Virus record (IMG/VR): IMGVR_UViG_3300005588_000067 | Span: 1 to 32,729 of that record | DNA: 32,729 bases | Direction: 5' to 3' (one strand) | Origin: a virus | Part shown: positions 7,096 through 12,962 of the stretch, piece after piece | Layout: each line of letters starts with the position of its first letter | How positions within the stretch are numbered: position 1 is the stretch's first letter | Translations under genes and position numbers: made by a program | The notes under the pieces: generated by a model | Told to the model about the DNA's origin: nothing | The model's database searches: none | Seen by the model: only the letters and a program-made list of their open reading frames with translations

Positions 7096-7322
7096 TGGAC
7101 AAGCTAGTACGCCTCCGCGACTTTGCAGCAGAGATTGACATTAACACCCACACGCTGCGCACCCGTATGACGCGGGACTTTCTAAGCCCAAAGCCTAAGC
7201 GCTATGTGGGTTCGATCCGCTTTTATTCGCACAAAGAATTGCACAAGTGGCACGCAGTACATGAAGATATGAAAGATGTAATATTCAAACACAAAACAGA
7301 ATTCAATGGAGTGCAGTTATGA
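7095..7322 (+). CDS. Excisionase/AlpA-like winged-helix DNA-binding protein
   Basis: A 75-residue protein with the layout of small phage winged-helix factors (excisionase, AlpA or MerR-like). The N-terminus LVRLRDFAAEIDINTHTLR forms the helix-turn-helix. It is followed by a basic stretch (RMTRDFLSPKPKR) and a wing with RFYSHKELHKWHA, the usual RFY...el..W ending. Such proteins bend DNA in excision or act as transcription regulators. No integrase is visible, so a role in excision is only a possibility. The ATG at 7095 is preferred to GTG at 7092, giving the TGATG overlap; GGAGG lies just upstream. Confidence 0.65.
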   Translation: MDKLVRLRDFAAEIDINTHTLRTRMTRDFLSPKPKRYVGSIRFYSHKELHKWHAVHEDMKDVIFKHKTEFNGVQL

Positions 7323-7621
7323 AACCAACAACACTAACAATGCACCTGAGCGACTTCTCGCAAGCGCTACAGGCTGAACACGGCTTAACTGAGCCTAGCT
7401 ATACAGTACAAGTTATCCATTGCGGCAAAGAGCTTGCAGGCTTTGGCTTGGTTGGTACTGGGCGTGTGATTATGCAAACGCCAGGTAACGACACGGACTT
7501 GAAAGCGGCTTTTATGTCTGCCCAGTTGCGAGAGAAGCCAAAAGCGCGCACGACTCGCGAAAACATCGCTTTGCCGCCTAATGATTATGGCAAGTCAGTA
7601 ACTTTTAATAGGTTTGGCTGA
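7319..7621 (+). CDS. Hypothetical early protein (100 aa)
   Basis: A 100-residue protein starting in an ATGA overlap with the HTH gene. The N-terminal part (MHLSDFSQALQAEHG) is probably helical. The middle is beta-rich (YTVQVIHCGKELAGFGLVG), and the C-terminus is basic and likely flexible (KPKARTTRENIALPPNDYG). I recognise no family. It lies directly before the DNA methyltransferase gene, with one base between its stop and that gene's ATG. Confidence 0.6.
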   Translation: MKPTTLTMHLSDFSQALQAEHGLTEPSYTVQVIHCGKELAGFGLVGTGRVIMQTPGNDTDLKAAFMSAQLREKPKARTTRENIALPPNDYGKSVTFNRFG

Positions 7622-7622
7622 T

Positions 7623-8564
7623 ATGAATGTACTTAGTTTATTTGATGGTATGAGCTGTGGGCGAATTGCTCTAGATAGGGCAGGAATAGAGATTGAAACG
7701 TACTACGCCAGCGAGCTAGATAAGTACGCCATTACAGTCACACAGGCTAACTGGCCTAATACAATTCAACTTGGGGATGTAACCAAATGGAAGGATTGGG
7801 CTATTGATTGGGCTAGCATTGATTTATTAATCGGTGGCTCACCATGCCAGGGGTTTAGCTTTGCAGGAAAGCAGCTAGCTTTTGACGATCCTCGGTCTAA
7901 GTTGTTTTTTGTGTATATTGATATTTTAAACCATATTCGTTCAGTAAATCCAAACGTCAAGTTCATGCTTGAAAACGTAAAGATGAAAAATGAATACTTA
8001 GACGCTATCAGTCAGACTTTAGGGATTGAACCTGTTTTTATCAATAGCGCACTAGTTAGCGCGCAAAATAGACAGCGTTATTATTGGGCTAATTGGGAGT
8101 TTGATCAGCCAGAAGATAAGAAAATTTTTCTTGCTGATATACTAGAGAAAGAAAGCGACAACTTTGTATTTATGTCTGATAAGTTTGTTAATCGACAAAA
8201 TGGGCGCAATTGCCTAAGAGATGATTTCACAGGCAAGGCAAAAAGTCTCTCGGCTATGGAATACGTCAAGAACGGCAGACAGGGTGATTATGTTTTATCA
8301 ATGACGCCGCGAGGAAACAATAAGGGCGGAGATAGAGCGGTCGATGGAAAAACGCCAAGCATTACTAGTAATTCATGGGAGAATAATTTCCACTTAACAA
8401 ATGATCACAAGAGTTACAGAAAACTAACCCCAGTAGAATGCGAACGGTTACAAACGGTACCGGATAACTACACCAATCACGTTAGCAATACCCAACGTTA
8501 CAAAATGCTGGGCAACGGCTGGACGGTTGACGTAATAGCGCATATATTCGAGGGATTAAAATGA
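7623..8564 (+). CDS. DNA (cytosine-5) methyltransferase
   Basis: A complete 313-residue C5-cytosine methyltransferase that transfers a methyl group from S-adenosylmethionine to cytosine in a specific DNA sequence. The motifs are: I VLSLFDGMSCG (3-13), IV GGSPCQGFSF with catalytic C75, VI MLENVK (115-120), VIII AQNRQRYYW (147-155), then a short target-recognition region (about 175-262), IX KLTPVECERLQTVP (267-280) and X MLGNGWTVDV (295-304). The start is at 7623, where motif I follows immediately as usual; an upstream TTG at 7614 adds only MAD. No restriction endonuclease partner is next to it, so it looks like an orphan enzyme, possibly shielding phage DNA from host restriction. The target site cannot be read from sequence. 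Confidence 0.93.
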   Translation: MNVLSLFDGMSCGRIALDRAGIEIETYYASELDKYAITVTQANWPNTIQLGDVTKWKDWAIDWASIDLLIGGSPCQGFSFAGKQLAFDDPRSKLFFVYIDILNHIRSVNPNVKFMLENVKMKNEYLDAISQTLGIEPVFINSALVSAQNRQRYYWANWEFDQPEDKKIFLADILEKESDNFVFMSDKFVNRQNGRNCLRDDFTGKAKSLSAMEYVKNGRQGDYVLSMTPRGNNKGGDRAVDGKTPSITSNSWENNFHLTNDHKSYRKLTPVECERLQTVPDNYTNHVSNTQRYKMLGNGWTVDVIAHIFEGLK

Positions 8565-8653
8565 AAGCCACCCGCATAAACGGCACCTGGACATATTACA
8601 TTAACGGCGTGAAGATGACGCGTGAAGAGTTGGAGCAATTAAAATGTCGATAG
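8561..8653 (+). CDS. Very small protein (30 aa) coupled to the methyltransferase
   Basis: A 30-residue reading frame (MKATRINGTWTYYINGVKMT, then REELEQLKCR) that starts in an ATGA overlap with the methyltransferase stop and ends 10 bases inside the next gene. The coupling at both sides and the orderly amphipathic sequence argue that it is translated. Tiny proteins with a WxYYxNG pattern occur among phage accessory genes. No function can be given. Confidence 0.45.
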   Translation: MKATRINGTWTYYINGVKMTREELEQLKCR

Positions 8654-8904
8654 AAGGAAAAAAGAAGGCATTCGGTGTTGTGTTTGAGCGTGCATCTAGT
8701 GCTTATTTCAAAGCTGCAGCAGAAATAATGGCAAGCGGATTGCCACCATGGGTTCAGGGGGCTCAGGTTGCAGGGATAAAAAGTGTCTTTGACATGCAAC
8801 TTCAGTCTATGACAAACACACCAGCCGAACGATTTAACGAGGACGGAAGTCTAAAGCCATACGAGCCAAAAGAAGGCGAAACATTGATAGGAGTAAACAA
8901 ATGA
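8644..8904 (+). CDS. Hypothetical early protein (86 aa)
   Basis: An 86-residue protein beginning MSIEGKKKAFGVVFERASSA. Its N-terminal two thirds is probably helical, with a hydrophobic face (YFKAAAEIMASGLPPWVQG). The C-terminus is acidic and disordered (FNEDGSLKPYEPKEGET). It overlaps the tiny gene before it and is joined by ATGA to the next gene. No family is recognised. Confidence 0.6.
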   Translation: MSIEGKKKAFGVVFERASSAYFKAAAEIMASGLPPWVQGAQVAGIKSVFDMQLQSMTNTPAERFNEDGSLKPYEPKEGETLIGVNK

Positions 8905-9242
8905 CACCAGAACAAGTAAGCGCGCTAAGTGATAATGAGCTGAATAGAGCTATGATTTGGTTTTACCCGCCCAAGGATAGTGTTATTTATAATGGTGCTG
9001 TTGATATATATCTTGCTAGATATAGGTCTTTGGATCACCTGTCATCTTTCGACCTAACTATGCCGCTGGCATTTAAGTATGGCATTACAGCAATAAAAGA
9101 TAACCATGGATCCTTTTGGGTTGGCACCGATATTCAGGCCGGGGATGGCTTTGCCATATATATGGATAACGATACAGAAAACGATAACCCACTACGCGCA
9201 ATCTGCGAGTGCCTAGTACTAATCGCCCTAGCCGATAAATAA
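8901..9242 (+). CDS. Phage ABA-sandwich domain protein (tentative)
   Basis: A 113-residue protein that resembles the small phage ABA-sandwich proteins. It has a helical start (TPEQVSALSDNELNRAM), then YRSLDHLSSFDLTMPLAFKY, then beta strands SFWVGTDI and GFAIYMDND. It ends with the characteristic helix NPLRAICECLVLIAL. These proteins are common in early operons of siphoviruses and have no established role. It is the last gene of the early operon, and a promoter for the outer-membrane gene follows 28 bases after its stop. Confidence 0.55.
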   Translation: MTPEQVSALSDNELNRAMIWFYPPKDSVIYNGAVDIYLARYRSLDHLSSFDLTMPLAFKYGITAIKDNHGSFWVGTDIQAGDGFAIYMDNDTENDNPLRAICECLVLIALADK

Positions 9243-9269
9243 CCCGCAAAACCTATCTAAAACTTCAAC

Positions 9270-9297
9270 TTGTTATCGCTCCTGTGTAGTGTATATT
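9270..9297 (+). promoter_or_regulatory. Promoter of the outer-membrane protein gene
   Basis: TTGTTA (9270-9275) and TATATT (9292-9297) are separated by 16 bases. The -10 box matches TATAAT in 5 of 6 positions and is directly preceded by TG. The gene starts 30 bases downstream behind an ACGGAG ribosome site. Together with the terminator at 9854-9888 this makes the gene an independent transcription unit. Confidence 0.55.
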
Positions 9298-9326
9298 TAG
9301 TTACACAAACACACGGAGCGTAACAA

Positions 9327-9827
9327 ATGAAAACATTACTTATCTCAATATTACTTCTTTCAGGCCTATCTCATGCTGAATGGCAGTTAGAGTCAAAAAC
9401 TTCTAAGGTTGCTATGAACTGGGGCGACAAAGGAAGCTTCGATTTCACTCTAAACCAAGTCGGAGGTTCATACCTGCTTAAAAACGGCATTGGTTTCAGT
9501 ACATTAGCCGGTCAATCGGACACACAAAGCGAACAGGTTGCTACGGTAAAGCTGCGTGACTTCTGGGTAATGAGCGCTTTTTATGATGTGAGAGTGACAA
9601 ACAATATATCCATTATTCCATCTTTTACATATACAGAATACAAAGAAGTGGTGAACGGAGAAGCTAAACCAGACACTGGCACGGGTTACGGCATGGCTAT
9701 TCAATATAAAATTAATAGCAAATATGCCGTTAAAGCATCAATGAATGAGTACTACGGCAAAAAGTCAGACTGGTGCGGATATGAAGACACAAAAGGGTTT
9801 GGGCTATCACTCGTAGCCAGATTCTAG
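9327..9827 (+). CDS. Outer-membrane beta-barrel protein (Lom/OmpX-like role)
   Basis: A 166-residue secreted protein, probably a small barrel in the host outer membrane. The signal peptide MKTLLISILLLSGLSHA has a basic residue, a hydrophobic core and a cleavage site SHA-E after residue 17. The mature part alternates polar and hydrophobic residues in strands such as VGGSYLLKNGIGFSTL, NISIIPSFTYTEYK and YGMAIQYKINSKYAVKASM. The chain ends in ARF, the terminal phenylalanine needed for outer-membrane insertion. Its size fits an 8-strand barrel. With its own promoter and terminator it behaves like a moron. By analogy with lambda Lom it may alter the lysogen surface (adhesion, serum resistance or exclusion of other phages). 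Its 3' end overlaps the convergent o-spanin gene by 21 bases. Confidence 0.72.
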   Translation: MKTLLISILLLSGLSHAEWQLESKTSKVAMNWGDKGSFDFTLNQVGGSYLLKNGIGFSTLAGQSDTQSEQVATVKLRDFWVMSAFYDVRVTNNISIIPSFTYTEYKEVVNGEAKPDTGTGYGMAIQYKINSKYAVKASMNEYYGKKSDWCGYEDTKGFGLSLVARF

Positions 9828-10022
9828 CTCGATGATGTATTGAAACAAACTAGAAGCGTCTGCCCTAGAAAAGCAGACGTTTTCTATTTGGTACTCAGCC
9901 CTAATGTTCGGCTTTATTGGTTTTATCGGTTTTATCGGTTTCTTTGGCATCGCCAGACAGCCCGCCAAAATGATCATTAAAAGCACCAGCGGGATTATTC
10001 CGAGCTTTTTTGATAGCTTCAT
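9807..10022 (-). CDS. Rz1-like outer-membrane lipoprotein (o-spanin)
   Basis: A 71-residue lipoprotein, the likely outer-membrane subunit of the spanin complex that fuses inner and outer membranes in the last step of lysis. MKLSKKLGIIPLVLLMIILAGC carries the lipobox LAGC with lipidated C22. A proline-rich repeat follows (KPIKPIKPIKP), as is common in Rz1 proteins. The ATG at 10022 is chosen over GTG at 10025 because AAAAGGA lies 8-9 bases upstream. Its 5' half overlaps the i-spanin candidate in another frame, the normal Rz/Rz1 arrangement. The mature chain is longer after the repeat than in lambda Rz1. Its end overlaps the outer-membrane protein gene tail to tail. Confidence 0.65.
   Translation of the reverse strand: MKLSKKLGIIPLVLLMIILAGCLAMPKKPIKPIKPIKPNIRAEYQIENVCFSRADASSLFQYIIELESGYE
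9854..9889 (+). terminator. Intrinsic terminator after the outer-membrane gene
   Basis: CGTCTGC (9857-9863) pairs with GCAGACG (9873-9879), extended by further A-T and G-T pairs, around a 9-base loop. TTTTCTATTT follows on the plus strand. It would end plus-strand transcription. It lies inside the coding region of the minus-strand o-spanin gene, where the reverse orientation lacks a proper T-run. Confidence 0.7.
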
Positions 10023-10104
10023 CACGTTTTATCCTTTTCTGATTAGCCTTGTACTGCTCCCACATGGAGAACAGTTCAAGGATTATGCGGGCTATGGTGT
10101 TCAT
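9901..10104 (-). CDS. Rz-like i-spanin candidate (DUF2681-like)
   Basis: A 67-residue protein likely to be the inner-membrane spanin partner. The N-terminus NTIARIILELFSMW is hydrophobic but short for a membrane segment. A very basic helix follows (YKANQKRIKRDEAIKKAR). NNPAGAFNDHFGG is a pattern seen in small proteins of phage lysis cassettes. It starts in an ATGA overlap with the holin gene, and the Rz1-like lipoprotein gene begins inside it. Position and overlap argue for a spanin; the weak membrane segment argues against. It could instead be a lysis accessory protein. Confidence 0.5.
   Translation of the reverse strand: MNTIARIILELFSMWEQYKANQKRIKRDEAIKKARNNPAGAFNDHFGGLSGDAKETDKTDKTNKAEH
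9910..9945. repeat. 9-base tandem repeat inside overlapping spanin genes
   Basis: Four 9-base units lie in tandem: GGCTTTATT, GGTTTTATC twice, then GGTTTCTTT. Nine bases equal three codons, so the array keeps both minus-strand frames open. It encodes TDK/TNK units in one frame and PIK units in the other. The unit count could vary by slippage without breaking either gene. Confidence 0.8.
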
Positions 10105-10283
10105 TTCTTCGGATTAAGCGCCAGCTTCTCAAGCACAACAACAGCATAACTAAGGTATTTGCTGATAGTCCCCACAATGGCGTCGTCTTTGGTCGTTGCT
10201 GTAATGCCTGCGATCTTGGTCAGTCCCGCCACGATAAGCGATGCGCCACCTACGATTTGTAGTGCTAGTTCGATGTATTCCAT
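10101..10283 (-). CDS. Putative holin
   Basis: A 60-residue membrane protein with two hydrophobic stretches, about residues 5-27 (IELALQIVGGASLIVAGLT) and 38-55 (SKYLSYAVVVLEKLAL), joined by the polar turn TATTKDDAIVG. It ends with a lysine tail (NPKK). This matches small class II holins, which form lesions in the inner membrane and release the endolysin. It begins 2 bases after the endolysin stop with GGAGGGG as ribosome site, and the spanin candidates follow. The function rests on topology and position. Confidence 0.65.
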   Translation of the reverse strand: MEYIELALQIVGGASLIVAGLTKIAGITATTKDDAIVGTISKYLSYAVVVLEKLALNPKK

Positions 10284-10285
10284 AA

Positions 10286-10639
10286 TTAACCCCTCCAGCG
10301 GGCTTTATATGATCTTGTATCTAAGTGGATGAATGAGTCGTAAACCCCTAAACCATGCTTCCAGTCTAGGAATTCAATATATTTTACCACTTCGATTATA
10401 TCAGCTTTTAATGGTTGGAAGTCAGCAGCTCGCCCATGCAAGTGGTAACTGTTTAGATTCCCCCCGATTGCCTTGTTGTGGTCTTTGCATCTATGGCCGC
10501 TCGTTATGCGTAAAGGCCCGAACTCATCGCGTATATCCTGCAATGCAGCCAATAATTCAGCATCCACTGTATCTAGGCCGCAATCCCCGCACTGACATTC
10601 AAACTCACTCCGATTGAAGTTTTTACTTATGTCGCCCAT
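10286..10639 (-). CDS. M15-family peptidoglycan peptidase (endolysin)
   Basis: A 117-residue endolysin of the M15 (D-Ala-D-Ala carboxypeptidase-like) family that cuts peptide cross-links in the host cell wall. The zinc-binding pattern SxHxxGxAxD is present as SYHLHGRAAD (S64, H66, D73). The second zinc histidine is H105 in FIHLDTR. ITSGHRC (45-51) is the family's conserved turn. The N-terminal FNRSEFECQCGDCG, with three cysteines, is a usual start for phage members. No signal peptide is seen, consistent with release through the holin. It is the first gene of the lysis cassette, with a candidate promoter of its own just upstream. Confidence 0.9.
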   Translation of the reverse strand: MGDISKNFNRSEFECQCGDCGLDTVDAELLAALQDIRDEFGPLRITSGHRCKDHNKAIGGNLNSYHLHGRAADFQPLKADIIEVVKYIEFLDWKHGLGVYDSFIHLDTRSYKARWRG

Positions 10640-10649
10640 GTCACACCCG

Positions 10650-10678
10650 TACCATTGCCGTATTGTTTAAGTTATAAT
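10650..10678 (+). promoter_or_regulatory. Candidate promoter of the plus-strand membrane gene
   Basis: A perfect TATAAT lies at 10673-10678, 37 bases before the ATG at 10716. The best -35 at 17-base spacing is only TACCAT. The gene points against its neighbours, so it needs a promoter here. The element interlocks with the minus-strand candidate for the lysis cassette. Confidence 0.4.
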
Positions 10679-10687
10679 CACTAGTAC

Positions 10688-10716
10688 AATATACATGATA
10701 TTTCTAAGGGTTTCCA
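10688..10716 (-). promoter_or_regulatory. Candidate promoter of the lysis cassette
   Basis: On the minus strand TGGAAA (10716-10711) and TATATT (10693-10688) are 17 bases apart, and the start of transcription would fall about 40 bases before the endolysin ATG. The -10 is directly preceded by TG, as in the promoters at 9270 and 24058. The -35 match is 4 of 6. Confidence 0.35.
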
Positions 10717-11021
10717 TGGCTGGTGAACACGTGACAAGAGGTGAGTTTGATTCTCAATTGATATTAGTGCATGAGACCATTAAGAATAGCAATGAGCGTA
10801 ACGACATCAAACACAATGCGTTACTGGAAAGACTTGATACAGTAGCAGAACAGAACAGGGCGGTTCTGAGTATAATCACCAACGAATTAGATACCCTAAA
10901 AACGCATAAAACGAAAACCGAGATTTACTGGAAGATTGCGATATTCTTTGCTTCTTCTTCATGGCTCGCAATTCTAGGGCGTGTCGGCTGGCTGATATTC
11001 TCAGGCCAACCAAATACATAA
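10716..11021 (+). CDS. Coiled-coil membrane protein with C-terminal anchor
   Basis: A 101-residue protein on the strand opposite to the late genes. It starts MAGEHVTRGEFDSQLILVHE. A long polar helix with coiled-coil character follows (about 12-68). One C-terminal membrane segment (about 72-96, IAIFFASSSWLAILGRVGWLIF) ends the protein. AAGGG stands 5 bases before the ATG, which is preferred to an in-frame ATG at 10695. The layout recalls XhlA-type lysis accessory proteins and small phage exclusion proteins; sequence alone does not decide. A perfect -10 box upstream suggests separate, perhaps lysogenic, expression. Confidence 0.6.
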   Translation: MAGEHVTRGEFDSQLILVHETIKNSNERNDIKHNALLERLDTVAEQNRAVLSIITNELDTLKTHKTKTEIYWKIAIFFASSSWLAILGRVGWLIFSGQPNT

Positions 11022-11094
11022 CACAAGCACACCCCGCAAACAGAACAAACAGCGCGATGGCTGTCCATTCTAGGAATCGGAGTAGACTGGCCAT
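10876..11094 (-). CDS. Possible small membrane protein, antisense to the 10716 gene
   Basis: A 72-residue reading frame whose ATG overlaps the tail-fibre stop as TAATG, the same junction used by many late genes here. It has one clear membrane segment (TAIALFVLFAGCACVMYLVG, residues 11-30) followed by a basic tail (RAMKKKQRISQ). About two thirds of it runs antisense to the plus-strand gene at 10716-11021, so one of the two may be fortuitous. The coupled start and membrane helix favour a small late (holin-like) protein; the overlap argues against. Confidence 0.4.
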   Translation of the reverse strand: MASLLRFLEWTAIALFVLFAGCACVMYLVGLRISASRHALELRAMKKKQRISQSSSKSRFSFYAFLGYLIRW

Positions 11095-12104
11095 TAGTAC
11101 CAACGGCCCTTGAATAAAACATAAGCCTCTCTATCTGCGGAAGCGCTTGATGATACAGTCCTATATTGAACGGTATAGTTGGTCGTCGTTGCCTGCGCGC
11201 TTAATCCTGCGGATACTGGATTAGATACAAAAGTCACCGACGCCAATTGAGGTGCTGTTGAAAATGTCTTCGGCATAGATTGAGGAGTACCATTACCGAC
11301 AAAGCCACCTATACCGGATGCAGATGTTATGGCTATATTTTCTAGTAAGTAACGGTAGCACTCCTGCTGGCCATTTTCTTTTCTTATCCACTCACCATTT
11401 GAGTTACTGCCTCTTATATCACTAGCAATAAGCATGTCCGTGCCGTCGATATAGCCTAAAATAGGCTGCTTATTGTAGGTTTCGTCTATGTCGCCCGCTG
11501 CCAATGCGCTTCCGTCAATCCACTTAATCGTATAAGTAGAGCCATTATAGCTAAAATCAGGAGTGGTCGTTGCATTGACCGAACCTGTTGGCAGCCTAAA
11601 GCTAACATACATGCCAGTTTGCAATGGCCTAAACCCCGTGCCCGATGGCGTAAACGTGTAAACATCCCCAGAGAACGAAGCTGTACCACATACAGCAGCA
11701 CTTAGGTTGGTATTAGTGGGCAACTGATCAGCAAGCGCACCTGTACTAACATTCGCCACCATATTAACGCCGTCATAGCGAAGGCAAGTATCAACCGTAG
11801 TTGATAGATAGCCAGCTGGTAAATCAGCACCAGAAAGCGTCTTGATCGTTTTAATACCTAGACCGTCAACATTAACAGTAGTCACACCTGTATTAGTGGT
11901 ATTAGCGCGGAAGCAGAACTCCTGCCCTGTAGCATAGCCAGAGGGCGCGCCTGTCGCACTTGTTAGCGTAATGGCGTTGGCAGTGCCGCCAACAGTGAAG
12001 TAGCCGCCTTGATACTGCGCTTGTATTGCGTTGTTATTAATCTTGTCAGCGCCAGCTTTTGCGCCAACGTCTGGGGTTACTGTGTCTATTAGTTGGTATG
12101 GCAT
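11094..12104 (-). CDS. Tail fibre / receptor-binding protein
   Basis: A 336-residue virion protein, probably the distal fibre that contacts the host. The N-terminus (DTVTPDVGAKAGADKINNN) resembles attachment segments of tail fibres. The body is rich in Thr, Ser, Gly and Asn with short beta repeats (TTNTGVTTVNVDGLGIKTI). The C-terminus ends YVLFKGRWY, a GRWY-type ending common in fibre tip domains. It is translated after the fibre gene at 12114-12962. A short leader sequence LNMKCH does not occur and no enzyme motif is seen. The receptor is unknown. Confidence 0.72.
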   Translation of the reverse strand: MPYQLIDTVTPDVGAKAGADKINNNAIQAQYQGGYFTVGGTANAITLTSATGAPSGYATGQEFCFRANTTNTGVTTVNVDGLGIKTIKTLSGADLPAGYLSTTVDTCLRYDGVNMVANVSTGALADQLPTNTNLSAAVCGTASFSGDVYTFTPSGTGFRPLQTGMYVSFRLPTGSVNATTTPDFSYNGSTYTIKWIDGSALAAGDIDETYNKQPILGYIDGTDMLIASDIRGSNSNGEWIRKENGQQECYRYLLENIAITSASGIGGFVGNGTPQSMPKTFSTAPQLASVTFVSNPVSAGLSAQATTTNYTVQYRTVSSSASADREAYVLFKGRWY

Positions 12105-12113
12105 TTTATGTCC

Positions 12114-12962
12114 TTAAATTGTATATGATATAAATATAGAGCCTGAGAAGAATTCTCTATTTACCCCTGAAAACGAGCTATCGAAGTAGGAAATTTGAAT
12201 TGATCCGGTTATGTTTATTGTTACATGCACACCGTATGACTCTATTTCATAGACAACGCTTCCATGAGATTGGCGATTTGGCCTAGCCCACAAAGGGACA
12301 AACCCAAAAGTAGAACTAACATTGTCCGAAGAAATATTAGAACCACCAAAGAGCTCGACAGTGACTATATTCCCAGCTTTTGCGAAGTACGCAGTACCTC
12401 CTGTAAATTGATTATCAAGAGGTTTTGATTCGCTTCTGAACATATCACCAAGAATCTTCCCCTGCGCCGCCGTCAATGCCAAACTGGTGCTAGTACTGTT
12501 CAATGTATTCTCAAGCTGCACAGCGCCCTTTTGGGTAGTGCTTGCATCTTGAATAGACAGCGTTCGGTTTGCGCTTAAATCGCCGCCACCTTGCAAAGGG
12601 CTGGTTGTGCTAATCGAACGAGAACCCTGTACAAACCTTGAATCGTTCTGTGTGTTAGTTCGTGATTGAGCCGCCCCAGTTCCCGCTTCTAAAACATTAA
12701 AAGCAGATCTCGCGCCCGCGGCATCACTCGCGCCGGTACCGCCACCTGCTAGACTAATTTTTACTACCTCTGGCGTACCAGATTGCACTCGGCGCAAAAG
12801 CTTCTGCCCATTATCCCAGTTCATCGTGCCGTCTGGAAGGTCAGTGTATGCGCCAAGGTTAGTCTGCCCCATAGTGGCGGCATAAGTATCCTTGTTCGCT
12901 AAATCCTGCAATAGATTAACGTGAACAGGGCTAGAGTTACTTGGATCATTCCAACTTGCCAT
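12114..12962 (-). CDS. Tail fibre protein with fibre repeats
   Basis: A 282-residue side or tip fibre protein. It contains the phage fibre repeat LAGGGTGASDAAGARSAFN (about 71-89). It also has ASTTQKGAVQLENTL (about 138-152), followed by SLALTAAQGKIL, a segment found in many phage tail fibres. The last 100 residues are a beta-rich tip domain, with strands such as VTVELFGGSN and VHVTINITGSIQISYF. The N-terminus MASWNDPSNSSPVHVNLLQD probably binds the tail. The start overlaps the J-like gene stop as TAATG, so fibre and central tip protein are made together. Confidence 0.8.
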   Translation of the reverse strand: MASWNDPSNSSPVHVNLLQDLANKDTYAATMGQTNLGAYTDLPDGTMNWDNGQKLLRRVQSGTPEVVKISLAGGGTGASDAAGARSAFNVLEAGTGAAQSRTNTQNDSRFVQGSRSISTTSPLQGGGDLSANRTLSIQDASTTQKGAVQLENTLNSTSTSLALTAAQGKILGDMFRSESKPLDNQFTGGTAYFAKAGNIVTVELFGGSNISSDNVSSTFGFVPLWARPNRQSHGSVVYEIESYGVHVTINITGSIQISYFDSSFSGVNREFFSGSIFISYTI

